This document shows positions 37,845 through 46,477 of a DNA stretch of 64,000 nucleotides, piece by piece. The notes under the pieces are model-generated. The model saw only the letters and a list, made by a program, of their open reading frames with translations, searched no databases and was not told the DNA's origin. The position numbers were made by a program, and so were the translations under genes. Source of the stretch: an archaeon (lineage in GTDB: Archaea > Iainarchaeota > Iainarchaeia > CSSED10-239); the NCBI GenBank assembly GCA_029563035.1, contig JAKQTP010000138.1:534881-598880 (forward strand), in the 5' to 3' direction. Each line of letters opens with the position of its first letter. Positions within the stretch are counted from its first letter, which is position 1.

Positions 37845-38924
37845 ATGATAATAGGCATAACTGGTTTTTTAGCTTGTGGAAAAGGGGCAGTTTCTGATAT
37901 CTTAAAACAAAAAGGATTTATTGTTTATTCTTGTTCTGATGAGATTAGAGAAGAATGCAGAAAAAACAATATAGAGCTAACAAGAGAAAACCTTCAAAAG
38001 GTAGGCAATGAGCTTAGAGAAAAGTTTGGGCCAAATGTCCTTGCAAAAAGGCTAGTTGATAGAATAAAAAGAGAAGGTCTTGATAAAAACTATGTGGTTG
38101 AATCAATTAGGACATCTGGAGAAATTGAGGAACTAAAGAAACTTCCTAAATTTTCTTTGGTGTTTATAGATGCAGAGGCGATGACAAGGTATGAGCGAGC
38201 AAAAAAAAGACTAAGAGAAAAAGAACAGATATCTTCTTTTGATGAGTTTATGGCTTCAGAAAAGAAAGAACTCACAAGTAATGATCCAAATTCTCAAAAT
38301 TTAGAAAAATGTAAGGTTTTAGCAGAATTTACAATAGACAATAATGGAACTTTAGAAGACTTAGAAAAGAAAGTAGATGATTTGCTTTTAAAGATACAAA
38401 TAAAAAACAGGAACAAACCATCATGGGATGAATATTTCTTAAAGATTGCAGAAGTTGTTTCTTTAAGAGGGAATTGTTTATCAGCAATGATTGGTTCAGT
38501 TATTGTTAAAGACAATGTTATAAAATCAACAGGCTATGCAGGTGCACCAAGGGGTACAAAAGATTGTTTTGAGAAAGGTTATTGTCTTAGACGAAAATTA
38601 AACATCCCTTCTGGTCAGCAATATGAACTTTGCGTAAGTGTTCATGGTGAGCAAAACGCAATAATTAATGCAGCAAGAGAAGGAGTTTCCATTGTTGGTG
38701 GAACAATATACATATTTGGCAAAAAAACACATCTAGGTATAGAAAAACTCGTTGATGCTTTTCCTTGCTTTATTTGTAAAAAGATGATAATAAATGCAGG
38801 ACTAAAAAGAGTTGTGTGCTCAACAGCAGATGGTAAATACATGTGTTTTAATGTTGAAGATTGGGTAGAAGATTGGAAGAAAAAAGACATCATAGATGAT
38901 ACTCAAAAATACGGAGCAAAATAA
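37845..38924 (+). CDS. UPF0200-like P-loop kinase fused to dCMP deaminase
   Basis: A 359-residue fusion. Residues 1-185 are a P-loop domain: GFLACGKG, ENLQKVGNELREKFGPNVLAKR and VVESIRTSGEIEELKK closely follow the UPF0200/CoaE-like family. Residues about 190-350 are a zinc deaminase with HGEQN (His267, Glu269) and PCFIC (Cys308, Cys311), the dCMP deaminase pattern. The deaminase makes dUMP for ThyX. A similar arrangement (kinase-like N-terminus on a dCMP deaminase) occurs in yeast Dcd1. It is 12 bases after thyX and last in the dTTP operon. Confidence 0.85.
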   Translation: MIIGITGFLACGKGAVSDILKQKGFIVYSCSDEIREECRKNNIELTRENLQKVGNELREKFGPNVLAKRLVDRIKREGLDKNYVVESIRTSGEIEELKKLPKFSLVFIDAEAMTRYERAKKRLREKEQISSFDEFMASEKKELTSNDPNSQNLEKCKVLAEFTIDNNGTLEDLEKKVDDLLLKIQIKNRNKPSWDEYFLKIAEVVSLRGNCLSAMIGSVIVKDNVIKSTGYAGAPRGTKDCFEKGYCLRRKLNIPSGQQYELCVSVHGEQNAIINAAREGVSIVGGTIYIFGKKTHLGIEKLVDAFPCFICKKMIINAGLKRVVCSTADGKYMCFNVEDWVEDWKKKDIIDDTQKYGAK

Positions 38925-38926
38925 AA

Positions 38927-39457
38927 ATGAAATCAACAAAACTATCAACCACAAAGATAAAACAAGTAATTTTAAAGATAGTAAAAGAACTAGATAAAAA
39001 TCAGATTGATTATTTTATAACTGGCGGAACTGCCCTTTTACTTAAAGGAATTATTAAAGAAACAAAAGATGTTGATTTTTTTGTAAATTACAAAGACTTT
39101 ACAAAATTAAAAAAAATATTTGCAGAATATATTGTGCCTTCTGAAAAAAAAGAAAAAAATTATTTAAATTTAATTATTTCAGAAACAGATGTTGAATTTG
39201 TAGGAATTAGTCCAATATATAATAAAGAATCCTATTTATTTTTGAAAAATAAAGATTATGACACTATAAAAATACAAAATCACAAAGTAAATATCAGTTC
39301 TTTGTTAGCCCTACTAGAATGCTATAAATTTGCATATAATAAATATAAAAAAGAAAAACATCTTAAAAAAATAGAACTTATTAAAAGGTATTTAGAATAT
39401 GAAAAGATAAGCAAACAATTCAAAAGCAAACAAATAAATAAAAAGATATATAAATAG
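38927..39457 (+). CDS. Nucleotidyltransferase-fold protein
   Basis: A 176-residue protein with the nucleotidyltransferase signature GGTALLLKG followed by DVDFF, the strand-2 metal pair, plus a downstream DVEF. Small proteins of this kind include AbiEii-like and MNT-like toxins and various uncharacterised transferases. It follows the deaminase fusion by two bases and precedes a DUF2683/RelE pair. Either it is an operon passenger or it forms part of a stress or defence island. The C-terminus is a Lys-rich helix. The substrate is unknown. Confidence 0.7.
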   Translation: MKSTKLSTTKIKQVILKIVKELDKNQIDYFITGGTALLLKGIIKETKDVDFFVNYKDFTKLKKIFAEYIVPSEKKEKNYLNLIISETDVEFVGISPIYNKESYLFLKNKDYDTIKIQNHKVNISSLLALLECYKFAYNKYKKEKHLKKIELIKRYLEYEKISKQFKSKQINKKIYK

Positions 39458-39476
39458 ATGTGTATATAATATACAT

Positions 39477-39758
39477 ATGGAATACACACGAAATACACAA
39501 GATAATTTTATTCACGCAAGAGTGAAATTAACAGATTATACAAATAGAGTGCTTGGTGTGATTAAGGCAAAATATAATTTAACTGATAAAAGCGAAGCTC
39601 TAAATAAGTTTGTAGAAATCTATGGTGTTTCAGAAGTTGAGCCAGAGATTGATTCAAAATATCTAGAAAAGATAAGCAAACTAGAATCAGATCATCTAAA
39701 GAAATATGGTCTAAAGAAAATGAGCAAAAAAGAACTAGATAAGCTTTTTAATAAATAA
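39477..39758 (+). CDS. DUF2683-like antitoxin
   Basis: A 93-residue protein with a ribbon-helix-helix-like N-terminal half (FIHARVKLTDYTNRVLGVIKAKYNLTDKSEALNKFVEIYG), characteristic of the archaeal DUF2683 family, and a charged C-terminal half. DUF2683 genes usually precede a RelE-type toxin, as here with a 65-base gap. The N-terminal part probably binds the operon promoter, and the C-terminal part the toxin. The ATG follows ATGTGTATATAATATACAT-like AT-rich DNA (about 39458-39476) that may be promoter or operator. Confidence 0.8.
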   Translation: MEYTRNTQDNFIHARVKLTDYTNRVLGVIKAKYNLTDKSEALNKFVEIYGVSEVEPEIDSKYLEKISKLESDHLKKYGLKKMSKKELDKLFNK

Positions 39759-39823
39759 TTCGCACTGGACATCTACCCTCAAAAAGCATATAAAGTAGTA
39801 AATTCATAATTCTATTGAATTTT

Positions 39824-40108
39824 ATGACATTTACATTCGAATTTACAGACAATTTAAAGAAAATTATTGCAAAGCTTAATAAAAAAGATAAAAAGCTAGC
39901 AGAAGAGTTATATAGAAAGATTAGAGAAATAATCAATTCTGATGAAATTAATATAGAACATTATAAAAATTTAAAATATGATTATTCAGATAAAAAAAGA
40001 GTGCATATAAGAAACAATTTTGTTCTGTTATTTTCTGTAAAAAAAGAAAAGAATCACATTATATTTCTTGATTTTGAACATAGAGATAATGTTTATAAAA
40101 GAAAATAA
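39824..40108 (+). CDS. RelE/ParE-superfamily toxin
   Basis: A 94-residue protein with the RelE fold pattern: FEFTDNLKKIIAKLNKKDKKLAEELYRKIREI helices, then a beta-rich part with KRVHIRNNFVLLFSVKK and IIFLDFEHRDNVYKR. RelE toxins cut mRNA on the ribosome; the C-terminal HRD-Y resembles the usual catalytic end. An upstream TTG (39815) is in frame, but ATG 39824 fits the family start. It pairs with the DUF2683 gene upstream. A separate promoter is possible because of the TATAAAG at 39790-39796. Confidence 0.85.
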   Translation: MTFTFEFTDNLKKIIAKLNKKDKKLAEELYRKIREIINSDEINIEHYKNLKYDYSDKKRVHIRNNFVLLFSVKKEKNHIIFLDFEHRDNVYKRK

Positions 40109-40170
40109 TTTAAGATAACATTTATAATTTCTTTTGTCTATTGTATTATTATAAATGGTGATTTAAAAAG

Positions 40171-40521
40171 ATGATTGGAATAAATACTAGAACTTTCCCG
40201 TATAGATTAGATTCTAAAAGTAAAGAGCCTTTAGAATTTTATATAAAATTGACAAATGGCCAGAATAAAAGACTGCTAAGTATTGATATAGTTATAGATG
40301 AAGACATAAGTTTTAATTCTGTTAAACCTGTAAATACAGACTACAAAAGAATTGGAGAGTTTGGTCCAGGGCAAGTAAAAGAACTAAGATATCATATTTT
40401 TCCTGTGGCAGGCACATACCCAGGAACCAAAAAAATAAAAATAAGAGTTGGAGAACATAATAACGATTATAATGTCATAGATGATAAAACAGAAACAATT
40501 GTTACAATAAAAGTCATCTAA
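40171..40521 (+). CDS. Small beta-sandwich-like protein, unknown function
   Basis: A 116-residue protein without signal peptide or membrane segment. It has alternating hydrophobic strands (FYIKLTNGQ, LSIDIVIDEDISF, GEFGPGQVKELRYHIFPVAGTYPGTKKIKIRVGEH) and reads like a CARDB/Ig-type beta sandwich. A GGTGATT ribosome site precedes ATG 40171. It stands between the RelE gene and the convergent phospholipase-like gene. The fold call is by strand pattern only and no function can be given. Confidence 0.65.
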   Translation: MIGINTRTFPYRLDSKSKEPLEFYIKLTNGQNKRLLSIDIVIDEDISFNSVKPVNTDYKRIGEFGPGQVKELRYHIFPVAGTYPGTKKIKIRVGEHNNDYNVIDDKTETIVTIKVI

Positions 40522-40539
40522 TCTAAAAAATCATTTTCC

Positions 40540-41349
40540 TTATTTGAAATCTACAATTTTCTTTTGCTTAGAAGTATAGTCAGAGATATGAAGCTCATAA
40601 TCAATTACAAAATCTATAAACTCTTCTTTTGCTTTTAGATATATTTTATACATTTTTTCTGTATGTTTCTTTTTAATAGAAATATCAGGGTTTAATAGTG
40701 CTTTATAATCATACCCTAATTTTTGATGTTTAGATAGCCTTGCAATTTTAAAAGGAACATTAAGAATAGATAGCTTTGTTTTATATTTTTCTTTTCTGTA
40801 TCTAGCATTTACTATTTTCTTAATTATAAATCTATTTACTAAATCATAGAAAATTAAGCTGTTTATTGATAATTTAATTCTTTTTTTAAATGTATCATAA
40901 TCTTTTGGATAATATTTTTTAACACAAGTTCTAATCAGCTTTAAAGGATATCTTGGGGTAGGTATTTTTTGATTTTTAAATTTAGTGTCTAGATAATATT
41001 CTGAAACCAGATGTTTTACATTATTCCCTAGTTCAGTACTATTAATATAATCATGAATATGTTTATCAAGAATAAAATGAGATATAAAGCCTATGGCAAA
41101 AAGTTTTTCTGGTTTGTTTTTTGCTTTCTCCAGCACTAATTTTGCAAAACTATAATCCTCATCCATAGTTTCATGCACAAATTTACTAAAATTTGGTTTT
41201 TTAGTTATGCTTCTAAGGCCAGTAATATAATAGACATCTGGATAAGTAGCACCCTGTAATAGATATCTCAAATCAGATTTTGAGAAAAGTTTTGGATTTT
41301 CTTTAACAATATCCCTTACCAATTGCATGTGTGCTAAAATTGCTGCCAT
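40540..41349 (-). CDS. Zinc-dependent phospholipase C-like protein
   Basis: A 269-residue protein whose first half follows the zinc-dependent phospholipase C/S1-P1 nuclease-like pattern (PF00882 type): an early HMQLV, GATYPDVYY, a middle FVHET and AIGFISHFILDKHIHDYI. The histidines and aspartates would bind zinc. There is no signal peptide, so it acts inside the cell. Archaeal members are mostly uncharacterised; the substrate (phospholipid or nucleic acid) is unknown. It is transcribed towards the gene 40171-40521. Confidence 0.75.
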   Translation of the reverse strand: MAAILAHMQLVRDIVKENPKLFSKSDLRYLLQGATYPDVYYITGLRSITKKPNFSKFVHETMDEDYSFAKLVLEKAKNKPEKLFAIGFISHFILDKHIHDYINSTELGNNVKHLVSEYYLDTKFKNQKIPTPRYPLKLIRTCVKKYYPKDYDTFKKRIKLSINSLIFYDLVNRFIIKKIVNARYRKEKYKTKLSILNVPFKIARLSKHQKLGYDYKALLNPDISIKKKHTEKMYKIYLKAKEEFIDFVIDYELHISDYTSKQKKIVDFK

Positions 41350-41383
41350 ATTCTATCAAATTAATCTCAAATAGTTTATAAAT

Positions 41384-42871
41384 TTATTTTTTTTCTAGTT
41401 TTATCTTTTTAATTATTAGGTTTCCTGTAAATTCATTTTTCATTATTTTTTGGCTTTCAATTATTGAAATTCTTTTCTTAAAAACAGGAGAATCAAGAAC
41501 TAAAGTTTCATATTCTCCGCCTTCTCCAGCTATGTTTGTATGGTATTTCTTGTTTAGTTTTTTAAGCTCCTCTAAATCTTTGTAATCAATGACTTTGCCT
41601 AGCATTTTTTCAGAAAAGCCAAAAGCTGCAATTTTACATATAACAAACATAAAGTCATTATCTAAAAGCAATCTTATCTCCTCTTCTTCTTTCACATGCC
41701 AAAGAGGAGTAATCAGATTTAAATCTAATTCTTTACATATCTTTTCAATTCTGTCTTTCTGATAATTACTATAAAGGGTTCCAGCAACAATTCCTGTTAA
41801 TCCAAACTTTGCTTTAGCAAAGACAATTGCCTGTTTAAGATCAACAAGTTCTTTTTCCTTTTCGCCTTTTGTTTTTGTAATTAGTAGAGGCATATCTAAA
41901 GCAAAAGCCTGCATTTTGAGAAAATTAACTTCTGGTGTTTGAAACATATATGAATCTACATTTTCAGGGATCATAGAGAGAAGACAAGAAATTTCTTTTC
42001 CTGCCTTTTGTGCAAGCCATAATGAAAGATTAGAGTCTTTTCCACCTGAGAAAAGCACACCTACTTTTTCTTTTCTAAAAGAAGAAAGATATTCTGTTTT
42101 TGTTTTATATTTTTTTTCTTTTGCTAGCTTTTCTAGTATCTTATCAGAATTACTGCCATATTGGCATGCAAGTTTTTTTCTTTTAACAAGCTCTTTGGAG
42201 AGCCCTAGGCTTTCTGCAATTTCGCGTAAAATTATTTTGTTTTGTTTTGAAGAAATCAAAAGGCTTGATGGCAAAGACAAAGCAAAATCAATGACTGCTT
42301 TATCAAGATATGGGTGTTTAATTGCTAATTTGAAATATTTTGCAATAGCTTTATCTCTATCTAAATTATCCTTTTGAATATTATCAAGGCATTTTTTGGT
42401 TTCCTGTTTTTGATTTTGTATAGTAAATCTGCTGTATCCTGCAAATAGCTCATCAGCACCAAGACCAGACAACAAGACATCTGTTTTTTTCTCTTTGGCT
42501 TTTTTGCATGAGAGATAGATTGGTATTGCAACACCTACAGAAACTGGACTAGTGTTATCAGTTATGTTAATAATCTCTGGAAGAATGTTAGGTATTTCTT
42601 TTTTGTCTATAGAAACTATTTCAAGCTTTAATTTAAGTTCTTTTGCTGCCTTTTTTGCAAAAGCCAAGTCTTTAGGCTCAGTATTGTTTTTTACATATGC
42701 AAAAAAGCAAGTAAACTTAACTTTTTGTTTTTTTAGAAGAAGAGCAAGAAGACAAGAATCAATGCCTCCACTAAAAAGTAGACCGTAGTTTTTGGATTTG
42801 TCTTTAGTAAGACTTATAATTGATTTTTCAAGAAGCCAAGATAGTTTTTCTTGCTTGTTTTGTAAGGTCAT
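41384..42871 (-). CDS. Asparagine synthetase-like PP-loop domain fused to diphthine-ammonia ligase (Dph6)
   Basis: A 495-residue protein with two PP-loop ATP pyrophosphatase domains. The first (about 1-265) has SGGIDS at 34-39 and LLSGLGADELFAGYSRF, the synthetase domain of asparagine synthetase B without its glutaminase part. The second (about 268-495) has SGGKDS at 275-280, GTLYSNYQKDRIEKIC, PLWH and GEGGEYETLVLDSP, the Dph6/ATP_bind_4 family that amidates diphthine on EF-2. The open frame to 43033 adds a hydrophobic non-family stretch; ATG 42871 is the likely start. The EF-2 here retains the target His. Confidence 0.9.
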   Translation of the reverse strand: MTLQNKQEKLSWLLEKSIISLTKDKSKNYGLLFSGGIDSCLLALLLKKQKVKFTCFFAYVKNNTEPKDLAFAKKAAKELKLKLEIVSIDKKEIPNILPEIINITDNTSPVSVGVAIPIYLSCKKAKEKKTDVLLSGLGADELFAGYSRFTIQNQKQETKKCLDNIQKDNLDRDKAIAKYFKLAIKHPYLDKAVIDFALSLPSSLLISSKQNKIILREIAESLGLSKELVKRKKLACQYGSNSDKILEKLAKEKKYKTKTEYLSSFRKEKVGVLFSGGKDSNLSLWLAQKAGKEISCLLSMIPENVDSYMFQTPEVNFLKMQAFALDMPLLITKTKGEKEKELVDLKQAIVFAKAKFGLTGIVAGTLYSNYQKDRIEKICKELDLNLITPLWHVKEEEEIRLLLDNDFMFVICKIAAFGFSEKMLGKVIDYKDLEELKKLNKKYHTNIAGEGGEYETLVLDSPVFKKRISIIESQKIMKNEFTGNLIIKKIKLEKK

Positions 42872-42956
42872 ATACTGATTAAAAAAGAAAACAAATATAA
42901 AGTGTTTTGTTCTTTTACTTTTAGATTGTAGAAAATTAAAAAAAAGGTAGATAATT

Positions 42957-43925
42957 ATGCCACCAAAATATAGACAAAGAATAAATTTGGGAAAACAAAG
43001 ATCCAAATTAGGTAATAAAATAAAGAGACCCACAAAATTTGGGAAAAAAGTAGCAACTGCAGCACTTATCGGAACAATAGCAACTACTCCTTATTTTGTA
43101 GGTAAGGCTGCGAAATCAGCAGTAAGATCGCATAGCATTAATAGAAATTTAATTTTAGCAAAAGGCAATTATCTTACTGAAATCAAGTCAGTAAGTGAAA
43201 GAATTGGAGAGTTAAATGCCAAAGCTAGAAGAGAATATTCACAAAAATTACAAAAAAGTAAAAATAAAGATATTAAAAGAAAGCTACATTATTTGGATGA
43301 AAAACAAAATAAAATTATAGTTGTAGAAATGGATGCTAAAAAAGCAATGGAAATTGAGAAAAAACAAATTGCCAATTCTAAAAGAATAGATGGTGTTGTA
43401 GAAAAGAAAGTAACAGAATTAAATAAAAAAGCAAGACCTGAAGAAGTGTTTTTTTGGGATGGAAAAGAAATTACTAAGATTGATTTAGGTGTTGCAAAAT
43501 TAAGAAATGTATATGATAAACTATATGCATCTGAAAAGGCTAAGCTAGATAGTATATACAAAGAAATTATAAAAGATGTTAAAACAAATGATAAATTTTC
43601 AGGCGAAGTTGCTATTAAAATGGGGGAACTAAACGATACTGCCAGAGTAAATTATTTAGCTAGTTTATCTGTTGAAGAATTTGCTACTAGATTTGGTAAT
43701 AATCCTAAAATTATAAGAGGATTAAATGAGGTAATAAAAAGTTTAGAAATCTATAAAGAAGACCCAAAAAACCCAAGAAATTCAAGAGAAGTTCTGAAAT
43801 TTGTACAGAGAGAATCTGGAATAGATGGCACTATAAATGCAGTTGGTGCAGGTTCAGTAACTGCCATAGGTTTATTATCTCTGTGGGGACAAATTAAGGC
43901 CTATTCTAGAAGGAAGAAGAAATAA
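42957..43925 (+). CDS. Paralogous protein 1 of a tandem pair, basic, with two membrane segments
   Basis: A 322-residue protein starting MPPK with a basic 35-residue N-terminus, a hydrophobic segment (VATAALIGTIATTPYFVG), a central helical domain, and a second hydrophobic segment (AVGAGSVTAIGLLSLWG) before an RRKKK tail. The central domain has VSERIGELNAKAR, YLDEKQNKIIVVEMDAKKA, EEVFFWDGKEI and EEFATRFGNNP, all repeated in the next gene. The GGTAGATAATT spacing to ATG is matched in the paralogue. Function is unknown; both ends are likely inside with the middle exposed. It is divergent from the Dph6 fusion. Confidence 0.75.
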   Translation: MPPKYRQRINLGKQRSKLGNKIKRPTKFGKKVATAALIGTIATTPYFVGKAAKSAVRSHSINRNLILAKGNYLTEIKSVSERIGELNAKARREYSQKLQKSKNKDIKRKLHYLDEKQNKIIVVEMDAKKAMEIEKKQIANSKRIDGVVEKKVTELNKKARPEEVFFWDGKEITKIDLGVAKLRNVYDKLYASEKAKLDSIYKEIIKDVKTNDKFSGEVAIKMGELNDTARVNYLASLSVEEFATRFGNNPKIIRGLNEVIKSLEIYKEDPKNPRNSREVLKFVQRESGIDGTINAVGAGSVTAIGLLSLWGQIKAYSRRKKK

Positions 43926-43974
43926 TATAAGAATTATAGGAGAAAAATAAAAACAAAAAAAGAGGTAAATGATT

Positions 43975-45123
43975 ATGCCACCAAAACCAATGCCAAGATA
44001 TAGACTAAAATCACCAACAAAAATAACTATGGGTGGCAAGGTAGTGGGTGGCAGGGGGATTATTACACGCAAAGCAGGAAATATGAATAGAGTTTCTACA
44101 GGTGGTGCTGGAAGAATAGCGACAGGTAGAACAGGAAATGTAAATAGTAGCACAATTGCAGGTAGAACAGGAACTATGAGTAGTAAAAGAACAGCTGCTA
44201 GAATGAGAGCTTTGCGTTGGAAAATTAACAAAGCAAAAGGCAATATTAAAAAAGGCGCATCAGCAGCTTTATTTATCGGAGCACTTGCAACATCAGCAGC
44301 TCCAATAGATAAAACCGTGCGTTCTGTTACAGAGCCTCATTTTACACAAAAGCATTTGTCTAATGCACAACACCACACTATCCCTGAAGTTAAGTCTGTT
44401 AGTAAAAGACTTACAGAGTTAAATGCAAGGGAAAATTCACGATTGAAAACCTTTGGAAATAAAAATAATAAAAAAAAAGTATATTTTTTGGATGAAAAAC
44501 AAAATAAAATTGTATATGTGGAGATGGATGCGAAAAGAGCAAATATAATTTTAAATAAACAAAAGGCAAATTATGGAAGATTAGAAGAAGTTATTAGAAG
44601 AAAAGTAATTGAATTGAATAAAACTGCTGGACCTGGAGAGGTGTTTTTTTGGAATGGAGAGAAAATTTCTAATCAGAAATTCGATAATGTGGAATTAAGA
44701 TATGTTTATAAAAACCTACGACCTTCTGAAAAAGCACAACTTGACAAAATATATGCAGACTTAGTAAAAAATTTAAGAACAAATAATAAATTTACATTAG
44801 AGGTTAGTAAGGCTATGCAAGAAGTAAGCGATTCAGCAAAATTAAGATTTTTGTCACGTTTAACTGTTGATGAATTTGTTACTAGATTTGGTAATAATCC
44901 TGAAATTGTAAACGGATTAAATAGATTAACAAAAAGTATAGAAACCCACAATCCAAATATTTTACCATATGTAGAAAAAGGTGCTAAATTTGATGTGAAT
45001 GCTACAAATGTTCTTTTGCATTTTGGGAGTTTAGGATTTGGTTGGTATTTGTTATCTCTACAGCCAAAGTATGAGTTATATAAAAGAAAGATTTTGGAGA
45101 TTGCTAGAAAAAAGAAGAGATAG
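43975..45123 (+). CDS. Paralogous protein 2 of the tandem pair, with a Gly/Thr/Arg-rich N-terminus
   Basis: A 382-residue relative of the preceding gene. Shared blocks are VSKRLTELNAREN, YFLDEKQNKIVYVEMDAKRA, GEVFFWNGEKIS and DEFVTRFGNNPEIVNGLNRL. It has a longer N-terminus (about 90 residues) rich in Gly, Arg, Thr (AGRIATGRTGNV, AGRTGTM) before the first hydrophobic segment, and a C-terminal one (LLHFGSLGFGWYLLSL). ATG 43969 is in frame, but 43975 gives the same ribosome-site spacing (GGT plus eight bases) and MPPK start as the paralogue. The gap between them is 49 bases. Confidence 0.75.
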   Translation: MPPKPMPRYRLKSPTKITMGGKVVGGRGIITRKAGNMNRVSTGGAGRIATGRTGNVNSSTIAGRTGTMSSKRTAARMRALRWKINKAKGNIKKGASAALFIGALATSAAPIDKTVRSVTEPHFTQKHLSNAQHHTIPEVKSVSKRLTELNARENSRLKTFGNKNNKKKVYFLDEKQNKIVYVEMDAKRANIILNKQKANYGRLEEVIRRKVIELNKTAGPGEVFFWNGEKISNQKFDNVELRYVYKNLRPSEKAQLDKIYADLVKNLRTNNKFTLEVSKAMQEVSDSAKLRFLSRLTVDEFVTRFGNNPEIVNGLNRLTKSIETHNPNILPYVEKGAKFDVNATNVLLHFGSLGFGWYLLSLQPKYELYKRKILEIARKKKR

Positions 45124-45160
45124 TATCTAAATTATTTTATTCTTTTAATATAGGGAAAAG

Positions 45161-45931
45161 ATGCAAGAAATAAAAGAGTTCTATAATAAATACCAATATC
45201 CCAAGGCTAATCAATATACTTCTAATCAGAAAAGAACAAACAAAAAAATAATATTAGGTATATTAAGGATTGCTGGTTTAAAAGAAAAAGACCTGAAAGG
45301 CAAGAGAATACTTGATGCAGGTTGTGGCACTGGTGAGAAATCTATTTTTTTTGCAAAAGCAGGAGCAAAAGAAGTTGTTGCTATTGACTTTTCTAAGGGT
45401 CAGCTTGAAGAGGCAAGAAAAAAGGTAAATAAAGACAAAGTTAAAAACATAGTTTTTAAAGAAAAAGACATTTTAAAAGATAATCTTTCTGATCTTGGAA
45501 AATTTGATATTATTGTTTCTCTTGGTGTGCTTCATCATACAGAAAATCCAAAAAAAGCATTTGCATTAATTCTTGGACAGCTAAAGCAAAACGGCATCAT
45601 CATTATTGGTTTATATCACAAACACTCCAGAGCCAAATATCGTTTACACAGGTTTTTGCTTCATCATCTAGTTTCCAAGGACCCTGATAAAATAATTGAT
45701 TTTGTTTACAAGATAAACAAAAATATAAGAGCACCAAAATCCACTCTTTATGATCGTTATGCTGTGCCACATGAAAGCTATCACACATTAAGAGAAGTAA
45801 AAGGCTGGTTTAAAGAAAACAATGTTTCTTTACTTGGCTACAAAAACATAAAAAACGAAAAACTAGAAATTGCAAATCTAATCGAAAAGAAGACAATATT
45901 CTTTGTTTCTGGAAAAAAGAAAGTTATTTAA
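45161..45931 (+). CDS. Class I SAM methyltransferase
   Basis: A 256-residue protein with a clear SAM site: motif I ILDAGCGTGEKS, acidic AIDFSKGQL, KEKDILKD, and motif IV FDIIVSLGVLHHTENP. The C-terminal half (IIIGLYHKHSRAKYRLHRFLLHHL) is His/Arg-rich and looks like a substrate-specific region. It resembles the UbiE/Methyltransf_11 group used on small molecules, lipids or glycans. The substrate is not evident. The gene stands between the paralogue pair and a membrane protein. Confidence 0.85.
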   Translation: MQEIKEFYNKYQYPKANQYTSNQKRTNKKIILGILRIAGLKEKDLKGKRILDAGCGTGEKSIFFAKAGAKEVVAIDFSKGQLEEARKKVNKDKVKNIVFKEKDILKDNLSDLGKFDIIVSLGVLHHTENPKKAFALILGQLKQNGIIIIGLYHKHSRAKYRLHRFLLHHLVSKDPDKIIDFVYKINKNIRAPKSTLYDRYAVPHESYHTLREVKGWFKENNVSLLGYKNIKNEKLEIANLIEKKTIFFVSGKKKVI

Positions 45932-45979
45932 ACTAAAAGTTACATTAAATTAATATAAATTATAAAAAGGGGGAAATTT

Positions 45980-46468
45980 ATGAAAAAACTAGGAGAGTTA
46001 TCTTTAAGTCAATATATTGCAAAAATAGTTTCTTTTTCCCATTGGGGGGCAGGAGCAATCTTTGCAATTTTTGGGCTATTATTTTTAATTGCGCCAACAA
46101 TGCTAAATTCTTTAACATCAGCAAGCCCTTTGTTTTCTGAAATGGGAGAAGCAAATAGCGTTGCAGGTCCAGCGATGGGTTTTGTGGGGATTATGATGCT
46201 AGTTTTTGCAATTTATTCATTTATAGTTGCATACGGTTTTGGAAAATATAAAAATTATGCAAGAATTATGGTATTAATTCCTTTATACATCTTTGCAGTA
46301 TTATTTGTAATTGCAGGAGTGATTCCATCAATTGTTCTTTTATTTACTGCGCCTGTTGCAGGATTAATATCTTTAATTCTGTTTGCTTTCTATGGGTTTA
46401 TTCTTTTCTTATCAATATACCTATTCCAGAAGCAAAAAGACATGGTTGTTCTTTTTAAAGGGCAATAA
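45980..46468 (+). CDS. Four-helix membrane protein, unknown function
   Basis: A 162-residue protein with about four membrane segments (residues 18-38, 62-86, 95-118, 125-148) and short loops. A G-rich ribosome site (AAAGGGGGAAATT) precedes the ATG. The pattern resembles small DUF-type polytopic proteins in archaea, but no family motif is clear. It ends before the bidirectional terminator at 46478-46516. No neighbour suggests a function. Confidence 0.7.
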   Translation: MKKLGELSLSQYIAKIVSFSHWGAGAIFAIFGLLFLIAPTMLNSLTSASPLFSEMGEANSVAGPAMGFVGIMMLVFAIYSFIVAYGFGKYKNYARIMVLIPLYIFAVLFVIAGVIPSIVLLFTAPVAGLISLILFAFYGFILFLSIYLFQKQKDMVVLFKGQ

Positions 46469-46477
46469 AATTATATT

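Noticed and set aside
42872..43033. Upstream extension of the AsnB-like/Dph6 frame (54 residues)
   Set aside because: The extension is hydrophobic, non-family, and would overlap the divergent gene at 42957; ATG 42871 matches the family start.
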